From CAYGLV01 sp964351025 (lineage in GTDB: Bacteria; Actinomycetota; Thermoleophilia; Gaiellales; Gaiellaceae): a stretch of 55,562 nucleotides of DNA. The notes under the pieces are model-generated. The model made no database searches. It was not told the DNA's origin and was given only the letters and a program-made list of their open reading frames with translations. Positions 38,746 to 49,688 of this stretch are shown here, in pieces (within the stretch, counting starts at the first letter, position 1; each line of letters starts with the position of its first letter). The translations under genes were made by a program, and so were the position numbers. Where the stretch lies: NCBI GenBank assembly GCA_964351025.1, contig CAYGLV010000010.1, forward strand, positions 1 to 55,562, written 5' to 3'.

Positions 38746-39562
38746 GGCGGTCACCCGCGCCGCCGTCGTCACGCACGGCAAGACGCAGGCAGCCGGCCCG
38801 GCGCTCGCGCGGCTCGAGCAGGCCGCGCACGCTGCCGGAGTCGAGCTCGTCTTCTCCGCGGAGGAGGCCGAGAAGCACGGTCGCCCGGCAGGCGACGACG
38901 GCGCCGACCTCGCCGTCGTGCTCGGCGGCGACGGCACGATGCTGCGGGCACTCGCGCGCTTTCTCGGTACCGGCGTGCCCGTCGTCGGCGTCAACTTCGG
39001 CCGCGTCGGGTTCCTCTGCTCGATTCACCAGGCCGAGCTGGAGGAGGGGATCGCGCGCGTCTTCGGCGGCGAGTACGACGTGGTCGAGCTGCCGACGCTC
39101 GAGATCGAGGCGGGGGATGAGCGGCGCGTGGCCGTCAACGACCTCGTCGTGACGAGCGGCACGCTCGGACGCATGATCGAGCTCGAGTGGGCGGTCGGCA
39201 GCGAGCGGCTGGGCGTCGTGCCCTGCGACGGGGTCATCTGCTCGACCCCGCCGGGGTCGACTGCCTACAACCTCTCGAACGGCGGACCGGTGCTGGTCTG
39301 GGGGATCGACGCGATGGCGGTCACGTTCGTCGCCCCGCACTCGCTGCACGCGCGCCCGATCGTGATCCCGCCGGGGCGCGACCTCGTGATCTGGAACCGG
39401 ACGCCAGATGTGAACGCCGCCTCGCTCGTGGACGGGCACCGCGGCGACGACGTCGAGCCCGGCGGCCGCATCGTGGCGCGCGTCGGAGCGCAGCGCTCGC
39501 TGCTTGCGACGCTCCCCGAGGCGACCTTCTTCCGTCGCTACCGCGAGACCTTTGCTTCGTAG
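38711..39562 (+). CDS. nadK: NAD kinase
   Basis: A 283-aa NAD(+) kinase: GGDGTMLRA with catalytic-loop Asp74, GVNFGRVGFL, NDLVVTSG in place of the usual NE[AF] motif, and the Gly-rich STPPGSTAYNLSNGGP. Makes NADP from NAD and ATP or polyphosphate. The ATG lies inside the tlyA 3' end; its own 3' end overlaps recN by 11 bases. Confidence 0.94.
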   Translation: MTSPAASPTPSRAVTRAAVVTHGKTQAAGPALARLEQAAHAAGVELVFSAEEAEKHGRPAGDDGADLAVVLGGDGTMLRALARFLGTGVPVVGVNFGRVGFLCSIHQAELEEGIARVFGGEYDVVELPTLEIEAGDERRVAVNDLVVTSGTLGRMIELEWAVGSERLGVVPCDGVICSTPPGSTAYNLSNGGPVLVWGIDAMAVTFVAPHSLHARPIVIPPGRDLVIWNRTPDVNAASLVDGHRGDDVEPGGRIVARVGAQRSLLATLPEATFFRRYRETFAS

Positions 39563-41192
39563 GCTGCGCATCGAGAACCTCGTCCTCATCCGCGAGGCGG
39601 ATCTCGTCTTCGCGCCCGGCCTGAGCGCGATCACCGGCGAGACAGGAGCAGGCAAGACGATCCTCGCGCAGGCGATCGGGCTGCTGCTCGGCACGCGCGG
39701 GGATGCGGCAGCGGTGGGCGCCGACGGCGCGGAGGCCTACGTCGAGGCCGAGCTCGACGTTCCGGAGGGATTCTTCGAGGACGAGGAGCTGGCCGCGCTC
39801 GCCGAGCTGCGGCCCGAGGAGGAGCCCGGGCTCACGCTTGCGCGCCGCGTCTTCGCCGACGGCCGCACGCGCGCCTACGCCTGGGGCCGCGCCGTCGCCC
39901 GCGAGGATCTCGCAGCCGCAGGCGAGCGGCTGATCGCGATGTCGGGACAGTTCGAGCAGCGGCGACTCGCGCGCCCGGCGTACCGGCTCGACGTGCTCGA
40001 CGCTTTCTGCGGCGAGGACCAGCTGCGCCGGCGACGGGCCGCACGGCTTGCGTGGTGCGAGCTGCAGGCCGCTCGACGCCGGCACGAGGAGATCGCGCGC
40101 GACGCCGCGGGCGCCGAGGCGCGGCTGGTGGAGCTGCGGGCGCTCGTCGAGGACGCCGAGGGTCTCGAGCCGGGCGCCGAGGATGAGCTGCGCACCGAGC
40201 GCGAGCGCCTGCTGCATGTGACCGATCTGGCGCTGGGGGCCGGCGCCGCCGTCGACGCGCTCGTGCCGGACGACGGCGAGGGCGCCGCCGGCCTCGCGGC
40301 CGCCGCGGAGCGGGCGCTCTCACCACTCGAGCGGCTGGCTCCCGAGCTGGCGCAGGCGGGGCAGGAGCTGCGCGACGCCGAGCTGCGCCTGCGCGAGGCG
40401 GCAAGCGACCTCCGCCGGTTCCTGGACACGCTCGAGGCCGAGCCCGAGCGGCTCGCGCAGGTGGAAGCCGGGCTCGACCGGATCGCCGCTGTCAAGCGTC
40501 GCTTCCGCTGCCAGACCTACGAGGAGCTGCTCGCGCGCGCGGAGGAGGCGCGGCGGGAGGTCGAGGCCGTGGAGGGAGGTCGCGACCCCGTCCAGGCCGC
40601 GGCCGAGGCGCTCGCCGCCGCGGAAGCCGAGGTGACGCTCCTGGCAGGCCAGCTCCGCGAGGCTCGTGGCACCGCCGCCGAGCCGTTCGCCGTGGCGGTC
40701 GGTGCCGAGCTGCAGGGGATCGGCATGGGAGCGGGGGAGTTCCGCGTCGAGTTACGGGAGCGCGAGCCCGGCCCGAGCGGGGCCGACGAGGCCGTTTTCC
40801 TGATCCGCCCGAACAGTGGCCTCCCGTTTGGACCCGTTGCCGAGACGGCGTCGGGAGGCGAGCTCTCGCGCGTCGCCCTCGCGATCGCCGCCGTCGGCGG
40901 CGGCGAAACCATGGTCTTCGACGAGATCGACGCCGGCATCGGCGGGCAGACCGCGCACGCGGTCGCGGAGACGCTGCGGCGGCTTGCGGGCCGCGCCCAG
41001 GTCGTCACGATCACCCACCTGCCGCAGATCGCGAGCGTGGCCGACCGCCATTTCCGCGTCGAGAAGGTGCCCGGCGACCCGACCCACACTCGGATCGAGG
41101 CGCTGGGCGAGGATGAGCGGCACGCGGAGCTCGAACGCATGCTCGGCGGCCGCGACTTTCTTGCCGTCCTGGCGGACGGCAAGAAAGTCTAG
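39552..41192 (+). CDS. recN: DNA repair protein RecN
   Basis: A 546-aa SMC-like ATPase for double-strand break repair: N-terminal LRIENLVLIREADL and Walker A GETGAGKT (29-36), a long central coiled coil, then TASGGELSRVALAIA signature, Walker B MVFDEIDAGIGG and ITHLPQIAS. Starts at TTG 39552 (an in-frame TTG at 39504 would only add residues from within nadK). Its stop TAG is the first TAG of foldback copy B. Confidence 0.95.
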   Translation: MLRRLRIENLVLIREADLVFAPGLSAITGETGAGKTILAQAIGLLLGTRGDAAAVGADGAEAYVEAELDVPEGFFEDEELAALAELRPEEEPGLTLARRVFADGRTRAYAWGRAVAREDLAAAGERLIAMSGQFEQRRLARPAYRLDVLDAFCGEDQLRRRRAARLAWCELQAARRRHEEIARDAAGAEARLVELRALVEDAEGLEPGAEDELRTERERLLHVTDLALGAGAAVDALVPDDGEGAAGLAAAAERALSPLERLAPELAQAGQELRDAELRLREAASDLRRFLDTLEAEPERLAQVEAGLDRIAAVKRRFRCQTYEELLARAEEARREVEAVEGGRDPVQAAAEALAAAEAEVTLLAGQLREARGTAAEPFAVAVGAELQGIGMGAGEFRVELREREPGPSGADEAVFLIRPNSGLPFGPVAETASGGELSRVALAIAAVGGGETMVFDEIDAGIGGQTAHAVAETLRRLAGRAQVVTITHLPQIASVADRHFRVEKVPGDPTHTRIEALGEDERHAELERMLGGRDFLAVLADGKKV

Positions 41193-41306
41193 AGGTGCAG
41201 GGATGATGCGGTTCACGCAGACGCAGCGAAGTCAGAGCTTCGCCGAAGATCGAGCGCAAGAGTGGCCCCGACAGTGCGTGGAGCGGTTTTCCCGGCGCCT
41301 CTCTAG
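41188..41306. repeat. Foldback repeat element, copy B
   Basis: A 119-bp element bounded by TCTAG (41188-41192 and 41302-41306). The first 18 bases TCTAGAGGTGCAGGGATG are identical to copy A at 1662. The ends pair (CTAGAGGTGCAGGGA against TCCCGGCGCCTCTCTAG), CACGCA (41214-41219) pairs with TGCGTG (41275-41280), and CTTCGCCGAAG is a central hairpin. It begins on the recN stop codon and fills the gap to the steA-like gene. Confidence 0.65.
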
Positions 41307-41327
41307 GGATTTCGCCCGAACGGCGAT

Positions 41328-42464
41328 ATGCCCGTGACTGGGGTCGAGCACAGCGGCCCTGCGCGCCTCGGGCGGAAGACGAAGGAGCTCGTTCGGCGCC
41401 TGCGACCGGGCGACATCGCGATCATCGACCATGCCGACCTCGACCGGGTGTCGGCCGAGGAGCTGCTCGAGTCCGGCGTCGGTGTCGTCGTCAACGTCGC
41501 CGACTCTGCGACCGGGCGTTTTCCGAATCCCGGGCCGCTCGAGCTCGTCCGCGGCGGGGTCTGCCTGATCGACGCTCCTGACGCGGAGCTGTTCGAGCAG
41601 CTCTCCGACGGTGAGCTCGTGACCGTGCGCGGTGCCGGGCTCTACCGCAACGGCGACCGGCTGGCGGAAGGGCGCGTGCTGGAGGAGCGTGATCTCGAGC
41701 GGACCCTCGCCGAGCAGCAGAGCCGCGTGACCGAGGCTCTCGAGGCCTTCGCCGAGAACACGATGCGCTTCCTGCGCGAGGAGGGGAAGCTGCTGGCCGC
41801 CGGAATCCCGTTCCCAACCTTGCGCACGCGCTTCCGCGACCGGCACGCGCTCGTGATCGCGCGTGGGCCTGGCTTCAAGCGCGACCTGAGGATCGTGCGG
41901 CCTTACATTCGAGATTTCAAGCCGGTGCTCGTTGCAGTGGACGGTGGCGCCGACGCTCTACTCGAGACCGGTCTCGTTCCAGATGTGATCGTCGGCGACA
42001 TGGACTCCGTCACGGACGCCGCGCTCCGCTCGGGCGCGGAGCTGCTCGTCCACGCGTACCCCGACGGCCGCGAGCCCGGTGCCGCCCGGCTCGAGCGGCT
42101 CGGCCTGCCGTTCGTCTCCGTGGCCGCTCCCGGGATCAGCGAGGACGTCGCCCTGCTGCTCGCACACGACAAGGGCGCCGACCTGATCGTCGCCGTCGGC
42201 ACGCACTTCAACCTCGTCGAGTTCCTCGAGCGCAACCGGTCGGGTATGTCCTCGACCTTTGTCACGCGGCTGAAGGTGGGGGAGATCCTCGTGGACGCGA
42301 AGGGCGTCTCCCGCCTCGTCAGCCGACGGATCGGCGTTGCGCCGTTGATCGCCTTCGTGGCAGCGGGACTCGCCGGGATCGCAACGGCGATCGCCGTCTC
42401 GCCGGGGCTGCGCAACGTGGCCGACCTGCTTGTCGGGGACGTCCGGCGGGTGTTGGGCCTCTAA
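41328..42464 (+). CDS. steA: SteA-like protein (thiamin pyrophosphokinase-fold, cytokinesis-associated)
   Basis: A 378-aa protein. Residues 1-150 are an N-terminal domain (RPGDIAIIDHADLDRVSAEELL, GVGVVVNVADSATGRFPNPGP); residues 165-290 have the thiamin-pyrophosphokinase-like fold with VAVDGGADALLETGLVPDVIVGDMDSV; a C-terminal hydrophobic helix (about 335-360) anchors it in the membrane. SteA of Corynebacterium works with SteB in septal wall separation; in Mycobacterium the same gene follows recN. The TAA stop is part of the 5-bp repeat flanking foldback C. Confidence 0.88.
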   Translation: MPVTGVEHSGPARLGRKTKELVRRLRPGDIAIIDHADLDRVSAEELLESGVGVVVNVADSATGRFPNPGPLELVRGGVCLIDAPDAELFEQLSDGELVTVRGAGLYRNGDRLAEGRVLEERDLERTLAEQQSRVTEALEAFAENTMRFLREEGKLLAAGIPFPTLRTRFRDRHALVIARGPGFKRDLRIVRPYIRDFKPVLVAVDGGADALLETGLVPDVIVGDMDSVTDAALRSGAELLVHAYPDGREPGAARLERLGLPFVSVAAPGISEDVALLLAHDKGADLIVAVGTHFNLVEFLERNRSGMSSTFVTRLKVGEILVDAKGVSRLVSRRIGVAPLIAFVAAGLAGIATAIAVSPGLRNVADLLVGDVRRVLGL

Positions 42465-42625
42465 GAACTCGTTTCAGAATGAAGCGCTATGCCGCCGGGC
42501 CACGCTGGGCGGCGCGAGGACGTCGTCCTCAGTCGCCTCGATAGCGCTGCTATCGAGGCTCCCTGCGTCCTCGCCTCGCACTCGCCCAGCGTGCCCCGTC
42601 GACGAGCCGTCATTCTGAAACGAGC
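42465..42625. repeat. Foldback/MITE-like element C with 5-bp flanking duplication
   Basis: A 161-bp nested palindrome flanked by TCTAA (42460-42464 and 42626-42630). Terminal arms 42468-42482 (CTCGTTTCAGAATGA) and 42610-42624 pair perfectly; middle arms 42501-42522 and 42566-42593 pair with a small bulge (CACGCTGGGCG and GCGAGGACG); the centre is an 11-bp perfect hairpin GCCTCGATAGC, loop GCT, GCTATCGAGGC (42535-42559). No ORF of merit is inside. Terminal inverted repeats plus a target-site-like duplication suggest a non-autonomous transposon. Confidence 0.7.
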
Positions 42626-42648
42626 TCTAACTGCGAGACTGAGGCGCA

Positions 42649-43533
42649 GTGTTCGACTTCCGCTACCACCTCGTTTCGCTCACGGCCGTCTTCCTCGCGC
42701 TCGTGATCGGGATCCTCGTCGGGATCGGCATCTCGGGACGCGGCTTCGTCGACCAGGCCGAGCGTAAGCGTCTGAACCGCGAGATCGAGCAGCTCCGCGC
42801 GCAGCTCGCCGACGAGCGCGATCGCTCGGCAACGCTCGAGCAGCGCGAGCAGGCCGGGGAAGACGTGATCGAGACCTCCTACCCCGTGCTCGTCGCGGGG
42901 CGGCTGGCCGCGAAGCGGATCGCCGTCCTCTTCGTCGGCTCGAACGACCAGTCGTTTGCCTTCACCGTCGGACAGGCGGTCCGCGACGCCGGCGGGCAGG
43001 TGTCCCGGTCGCGGGCGCTGCGCGTGCCGATCGACCCCGCGGCGATCGAGAAGACGCTGGGCGCGGTACCGGCGCTCGCGGGCTACGTGGGCGACGCGCA
43101 GCTCGAAAAGCTCGGGCGCGACCTCGGGCGCGAGCTCGTCCAGGGGCAGAAGACGCCGCTCTGGGACGCGCTGTCGGGGCTGCTCGTCGAGGAGCAGTCG
43201 GGAGCGCCGCTCCTCGACGCCAACGGCGTCGTCGTCCTCCGCACCGCGGCGCCGCAGCAGGGCCCGACAGCGGTGTTTCTCGCCGGCCTCTATTCAGGGC
43301 TCGCGACCGCCGGCGTTCCGGCGGTGGGAGCCGAGAGGGCAGCAGCCGACCCGAGCGCCGTGCCCGTGTTCGCGCGTGCCCGGCTCTCGACAGTGGACGG
43401 GATCGAAACGCCACCGGGCCGGCTCGCGCTCGTCCTCCTGCTTGCCGGCGCCGAGCCGGGCAACTACGGTGTCGAGAAGACGGCGACCAACGGAATCCTG
43501 CCACCGCTCGAGCCGCTGCCGGCGAGTGGCTGA
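42649..43533 (+). CDS. MctB/SteB-family channel or envelope protein
   Basis: A 294-aa protein of the copper transporter MctB family (SteB in Corynebacterium). One N-terminal transmembrane helix (HLVSLTAVFLALVIGILVGIGI, written in two parts here: residues 7-28), a coiled coil (35-70) and an extracytoplasmic alpha/beta domain. In Mycobacterium MctB limits copper; in Corynebacterium SteB partners SteA in cell separation. GTG start, closely behind element C; GAGACT eight bases upstream is a weak -10. Confidence 0.82.
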   Translation: MFDFRYHLVSLTAVFLALVIGILVGIGISGRGFVDQAERKRLNREIEQLRAQLADERDRSATLEQREQAGEDVIETSYPVLVAGRLAAKRIAVLFVGSNDQSFAFTVGQAVRDAGGQVSRSRALRVPIDPAAIEKTLGAVPALAGYVGDAQLEKLGRDLGRELVQGQKTPLWDALSGLLVEEQSGAPLLDANGVVVLRTAAPQQGPTAVFLAGLYSGLATAGVPAVGAERAAADPSAVPVFARARLSTVDGIETPPGRLALVLLLAGAEPGNYGVEKTATNGILPPLEPLPASG

Positions 43534-44748
43534 GCCGGAACCGCTCACCATCCTCATCGCTGCGCGCGACGAGGAGGATCGGATCGGGGAGACGGTTCGC
43601 CGGCTCCGTGAAGCCTTCCCCGAGGCGCAGGTGATCGTCGCCGACGACGGCTCCCGCGACCGGACCGCGGGGGCTGCGGCGAGCGCCGGCGCCCGCGTTC
43701 TCAGGCTCCCCCGCCGCGGCAAGGGGCAGGCGCTGTGCCTCGCCGAGCGCGCGGCGCCCCCCGGGCCGGTCATGCTCTGCGATGCCGATCTCGACGGCGA
43801 TCTGCGGGCGCTCGTCGAGTCGCACGCGGAGCTCGCGATCGCGGCGTTCGCCCGCCGGGAGGGCGGTGGCTTCGGAATCGCAAAGCGCGTCGCACGGGCT
43901 CTCATCCGGGAGCTCTCCGGCTTCGAGGCCCGCGAGCCGCTCTCCGGGCAGCGCCGCCTCTCGGGCGCGGCCCGGGCGGCGTGCTTTCCGGTCGCCGCCG
44001 GCTTCGGCACCGAGACCCGGATGACCGTGGACGCCGTGCGGGCCGGCCTCACCGTCGAGGAGCTGGAGCTCGATCTCGCGCACCGTGCCACCCGGCGGGA
44101 CGTGCGCGGGTTCCTCCACCGCGGCCACCAGCTCGTGGACATCGTCCTTGCCTGCGGCCCGTCGGCCGTCAATCACCGCGGCCTGCGCCTGCCGCTCGTC
44201 GGCTGGGCCGTCGCGGTGGCGGTGCCGTCGTCGCTGCCGGTCGCGCTCGTCGGGCTGGGCGACGACGTCTGGAGCGGTCCCGAGCGTGGCTTCCGCGCGC
44301 ACCTCCGTGCCGGCCGGACCACGGGCGTGCTGAAGCTCGTCGCGATCCCGCTCTACGGACTCGTTCGGACGCGCTCGCTCTCGGGCGCGCTGCTGGTCGG
44401 TCTCTCGGCGAACGCCCTCAACCAGCTCGACACGAGGCCGGGACGGGCCTTGAAGGCCTTCTTCCTGACCGCCGCGCTGCTCCGCTTCCGGCCCCGCAAA
44501 GCCGTTGCGGCCGCCGTCCTACTGGCTCCGTACGATCTCCGCGAGATGGCGATGCTCGGGGACTCGGGCGCGAACGCGCTCGGCGCGCTGGTAGGCTGCG
44601 AGTCCGTGGCCCGCATTTCGAGGACACGGAGGTGGGGTGCGATCGGCGCGCTGGGATGCCTCACCCTCCTCGGAGAGCGGTTCTCGCTCGGAGCTGTGAT
44701 CGAGCGGACACCCGGGTTGCGACAGCTGGACGCGTGGGGACGGCAGCG

Positions 44749-44752
<4 letters not shown>
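43526..44752 (+). CDS. Family 2 glycosyltransferase fused to a GPT/MraY-superfamily-like membrane domain
   Basis: A 408-aa protein. Residues 1-200 are a GT-A glycosyltransferase: LTILIAARDEEDRIGETV, VADDGSRD (39-46), and the metal DxD in CDADLDGDL (D86, D88). Residues 205-408 are hydrophobic and carry GLGDDVWSGPERGFRAHL, ANALNQLDTRPGRALK and MLGDSGANALGALVG, which match the conserved loops of polyprenyl-phosphate phosphotransferases of the MraY/WecA group, though the first helices of that family are missing. It probably builds a lipid-linked envelope sugar. Starts at GTG inside the 3' end of the mctB-like gene; its stop overlaps pyrG. Confidence 0.7.
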
Positions 44753-46395
<1,643 letters not shown>

Positions 46396-46405
46396 GGTCC
46401 GGCTC

Positions 46406-47527
46406 GTGCCGGCGCCGGAGCTGCTCCCGTTCTTCACCGACCTGTGCGCGATCGCGAGCCCGCCGGGGCAGGAACGGGGCGTCGCCGACCGCGTGCTCGC
46501 CTACCTGCGCGGGCTGGGGCTTGAAGCCGACGAGGACGGCGCCGCCGCTCTCGTCGGCTCGACCGCCGGCAACCTCTACTGCAGGCTGCCCGGGAACGGC
46601 GCTGCCGGAACCCCGATCTTCCTCTGCGCGCACCTCGACACGGTGCCCCCGGAGGGCCCGATCGAGCCCGTCGTCGAGGCCGGTGTCGTCCGCAACGCGG
46701 CCGGCACGATCCTCGGTGCCGACGACAAGGCCGCGGTCGCCGTGATGCTCGAGGCGGCGCGCCGGATCGTGGAGGGCGGTCTTCCGCACGCGGGCGTCGA
46801 GCTGCTCTTCACGCCGAAGGAGGAGGTCGGCCTGCTCGGAGCGGCCGCGTTCGACCACACGCGCCTCCGGGCGAAGACCGGCTACGTCTACGACCAGGCA
46901 TCGCCGATCGGCGAGGTGATCCTCGGCGCGCCGCACCAGCGGTCGCTCCTGGTGAGCTTCCGCGGCCGGGCCGCGCACGCGGGCATGTATCCCGAGGAGG
47001 GCCGCTCCGCGATCGCGGCTGCCGCGCGGGCGATCGCCGACCTTCGCCTGGGCCGCCTCGACGACGAAACCACGGCGAGCGTCGGTGTGATTCGGGGCGG
47101 CACGGCGCGCAACATCATTCCGGAGCGCTGCTCCTTCGAGGCGGAGGCCCGCTCACACGACGAGCGAAAGCTCGCCGGCCTCGTCGAGGAGATGCTCGAG
47201 TGCTTTACCTTCGCCGCGACACTCGCCGACTGCGCCGTCGAGGCCGAAGTGCGCGAGACGTATAGGGGCTACCGCTTCCGGCTCGACGAGCCCGCCGTCC
47301 AGCTTGCCCTCGACGGGATCGGGCGGGCCGGCATCGAGCCGCGGACCGGCTTCACCGGTGGCGCAGCCGACGCGAACATCTTCAACGAGCGGGGTCTCGC
47401 CTGCGTCAATCTCTCGAATGGCATGGCGCAGATCCACACCCCCGACGAGCACATCGCCGTCGAGGACCTCGAGCGGATGGTGGACGTCACGCTCGGGCTC
47501 GTCGCTGCCGCGCGCGATGGCGCTTAG
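46406..47527 (+). CDS. M20 family peptidase (PepT-like)
   Basis: A 373-aa dinuclear zinc peptidase: FLCAHLDTVPP (H76, D78), ILGADDKAAVAV (bridging Asp107), FTPKEEVGLLGA (E139 catalytic, E140), a lid domain with RAAHAGMYPEEGRSAI, and QIHTPDEH at the C-terminus. The tripeptidase T / YqjE-type group cuts short peptides. An upstream in-frame ATG at 46367 would overlap pyrG by 29 bases and adds a non-conserved stretch, so GTG 46406 is preferred. Confidence 0.88.
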   Translation: MPAPELLPFFTDLCAIASPPGQERGVADRVLAYLRGLGLEADEDGAAALVGSTAGNLYCRLPGNGAAGTPIFLCAHLDTVPPEGPIEPVVEAGVVRNAAGTILGADDKAAVAVMLEAARRIVEGGLPHAGVELLFTPKEEVGLLGAAAFDHTRLRAKTGYVYDQASPIGEVILGAPHQRSLLVSFRGRAAHAGMYPEEGRSAIAAAARAIADLRLGRLDDETTASVGVIRGGTARNIIPERCSFEAEARSHDERKLAGLVEEMLECFTFAATLADCAVEAEVRETYRGYRFRLDEPAVQLALDGIGRAGIEPRTGFTGGAADANIFNERGLACVNLSNGMAQIHTPDEHIAVEDLERMVDVTLGLVAAARDGA

Positions 47528-48503
47528 CCTTCGCCGCGGCGCGGTCACCAAGGTGCTCGAGCGGCACCCCGAGCTCGTGCGACTCGAGGTGGACGGGCTC
47601 CCGTGCATCGCCTATCCGCGGCTGACCGGGCCGGTCGAGGAGGGTGACGATGTGCTTGTCAACGAGCAGGCGCGGTTGCTCGGGCTCGGGTCGGGTGGCT
47701 TCGACGTGCTGCACGCGAATCTCACGCGCGGGCTCGGGCTGGCGGCAGAGCCCGGTGCGCACGTGATGAAGCTGCCCTACACACCGCTGCAGGTGGCGGT
47801 GCATCACGTCGAAGAGGACGGCGAGCTTGCAGCCGACCTCGGTGGCTTGCCCGTTGTCTGCTGTGCGCTGCACAGCCAGCTCGCGCCGGTCTGCGCGGGG
47901 CTCGCGCCGGACCTGCGCGTCGCCTACGTCCAGCTCGCCGGGGGAGCGCTGCCGGTCTCGCTGTCGGACGCGGTGCGGGCGCTCAAGGCGGCCGGGCGGC
48001 TCGAAACAGCCGTCGCTGCCGGGCCGACGCTGGACGGGGACGTCGCCTGTGTCACCGTCGCAGCGGCGCTTGCCTGGATCGCGGCGCAGGGCTACGACGC
48101 AGCAGTCTGTGCGGTCGGCCCTGGAGTCGTCGGCACCGCGTCGGCGCTCGGACACGGCGCCGTGGCGGTCGCGGAGGCGGCGAACGCCGCGAGCGCGCTC
48201 GGCGGCAGGCCGGTCATCGCCGTCCGGTACTCCGAGGTGGATGTGCGGGTGCGCCACCGTGGTGTCTCCCACCACACACGGGTCGCGCTCGACCTCTGCC
48301 TCGGCGAAGTGGCCGTCGCCTGGCCGGCCGGGCTCGACGCCCCGGAGTGGCTCTCCGCGCGCCAGGAAGTGGATGCCGCCGGTTGGCGCGAAGCCTGCGC
48401 AGGGCTTCCGCTCGCGCACATGGGCCGGGGCCCGGACGACGACCCGTGGTTCTTCGCCGCCGCCTACGCGGCGGGGCGCCTCGCTTCGCAGCTGCGGCGC
48501 TGA
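47517..48503 (+). CDS. DUF3866 family protein
   Basis: A 328-aa protein, conserved in Gram-positives as DUF3866: SLRRGAVTKVLERHPELVRLEVDG, the HVMKLPYTPLQVAVHHVEE segment, VVCCALHSQLAPV, and a Gly-rich AVGPGVVGTASALGHGAVAVAEAANA that looks like a phosphate- or nucleotide-binding loop; RVRHRGVSHHTRVAL is strongly basic. Commonly found beside the M20 peptidase gene. Function unknown. ATG overlaps the peptidase by 11 bases. Confidence 0.85.
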   Translation: MALSLRRGAVTKVLERHPELVRLEVDGLPCIAYPRLTGPVEEGDDVLVNEQARLLGLGSGGFDVLHANLTRGLGLAAEPGAHVMKLPYTPLQVAVHHVEEDGELAADLGGLPVVCCALHSQLAPVCAGLAPDLRVAYVQLAGGALPVSLSDAVRALKAAGRLETAVAAGPTLDGDVACVTVAAALAWIAAQGYDAAVCAVGPGVVGTASALGHGAVAVAEAANAASALGGRPVIAVRYSEVDVRVRHRGVSHHTRVALDLCLGEVAVAWPAGLDAPEWLSARQEVDAAGWREACAGLPLAHMGRGPDDDPWFFAAAYAAGRLASQLRR

Positions 48504-48562
48504 GGGGGCCGGGCCGGGACCGCCTCCCGTGCTCGGCTCCAGGCTGTATCGTGCCGCGCGGC

Positions 48563-49687
48563 ATGAGGATCGGCGTCGCCAGAGAGATCAAGCCGCAGGA
48601 GTACAGGGTGGCGCTGACACCGGCCGGTGCGCGCGAGCTCGTCCAGCGCGGGCACGAGGTCCTGGTCGAGACCGGGGCCGGAACCGGCAGCGCCTTCTCG
48701 GACGACGCATACGAGCAGCGTGGCGCCCGCGTCGTCTCGGTGGACGAGGTCTGGGAAGGGTCCGAGCTGCTCCTGAAGGTGAAGGAGCCGATCGCACTCG
48801 AGTATCCGCGACTTCGTGAGGGGCTCGCCCTCTTCACGTACCTCCATATCGCCGCCGACGAGCCCTTGACACAGGCGCTGGTCGAGAGCGGCATCGTCGC
48901 CGTCGCCTACGAGACCGTCGAGACCGACGACCGCCGCCTGCCGCTGCTCGCGCCCATGAGCGAGGTTGCAGGCCGGCTCGCCGCCCAGGCAGGAGCGCAC
49001 TACCTCGAGAAGCCGCTCGGCGGTCGAGGGCTGCTGCTCGGCGGTGTCGCGGGAGTCGCGCCCGGCCGTGTGATCGTGATCGGCGGTGGGATCGTCGGCT
49101 ACAACGCCGCGATCATCGCCCTCGGCATGGGCGCGCAGGTGGCGATCCTGGAGCGCTCGGTGGATCGCATGCGCCATCTCGAGGAGGTGCTCTCCGGCCG
49201 GGTCAGCCTGCTCATGTCGTCGAGCCTCCAGATCGAAGAGTCGATCAAGGACGCCGATCTCGTGATCGGCGCAGTGCTCATCCCCGGCGCGCTGGCGCCG
49301 AAGCTCCTGACGCGGGAGATGGTGCGCACGATGAAGGAGGGCTCGGTCTTCTGCGATGTGGCGATCGATCAGGGAGGCTGTGCCGAGACCTCCCGGGCCA
49401 CCACCCACGACGATCCCGTGTACGTCGTCGACGGGGTCACGCACTACTGCGTGGCGAACATGCCGGGCGCGGTGCCGATCACCTCGACGAAGGCGCTCAC
49501 GAACGTCACGCTCCCGTATGTCGAGGCGATCGCGGAGAACGGCTTGCGAGCTGCCGTCGAGAGCGATCCCGCGCTCGCACGTGGCGTGAACGTCTACGAG
49601 GGCAAGGTCACGTACGAGGCCGTGGCGGAGGCGCACGGCCTCGACCACGTTCCGCTGCGCGAGCTGCTGCCGCTCGCGGCAGCCTAG
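48563..49687 (+). CDS. ald: Alanine dehydrogenase
   Basis: A 374-aa NAD-dependent enzyme interconverting alanine with pyruvate and ammonium: MRIGVAREIKPQEYRVALTPAG, KVKEP with substrate Lys, FTYLHIAA with the catalytic His, VIVIGGGIVGYNAA Rossmann loop, and DVAIDQGGCAETSRAT with the catalytic Asp. It links to the histidine degradation genes only through nitrogen metabolism. TATCGT lies about ten bases before the ATG. Last gene of the plus-strand run before a small minus-strand gene. Confidence 0.95.
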   Translation: MRIGVAREIKPQEYRVALTPAGARELVQRGHEVLVETGAGTGSAFSDDAYEQRGARVVSVDEVWEGSELLLKVKEPIALEYPRLREGLALFTYLHIAADEPLTQALVESGIVAVAYETVETDDRRLPLLAPMSEVAGRLAAQAGAHYLEKPLGGRGLLLGGVAGVAPGRVIVIGGGIVGYNAAIIALGMGAQVAILERSVDRMRHLEEVLSGRVSLLMSSSLQIEESIKDADLVIGAVLIPGALAPKLLTREMVRTMKEGSVFCDVAIDQGGCAETSRATTHDDPVYVVDGVTHYCVANMPGAVPITSTKALTNVTLPYVEAIAENGLRAAVESDPALARGVNVYEGKVTYEAVAEAHGLDHVPLRELLPLAAA

Positions 49688-49688
49688 C

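Noticed and set aside
42430..42618. 62-codon frame over element C
   Set aside because: It starts inside steA, runs through the palindrome and has no coding bias.
42468..42628. Ordinary intrinsic terminator after the steA-like gene
   Set aside because: Far too long and nested, lacks a T tract, and is flanked by a 5-bp direct repeat, so a mobile-element origin fits better.
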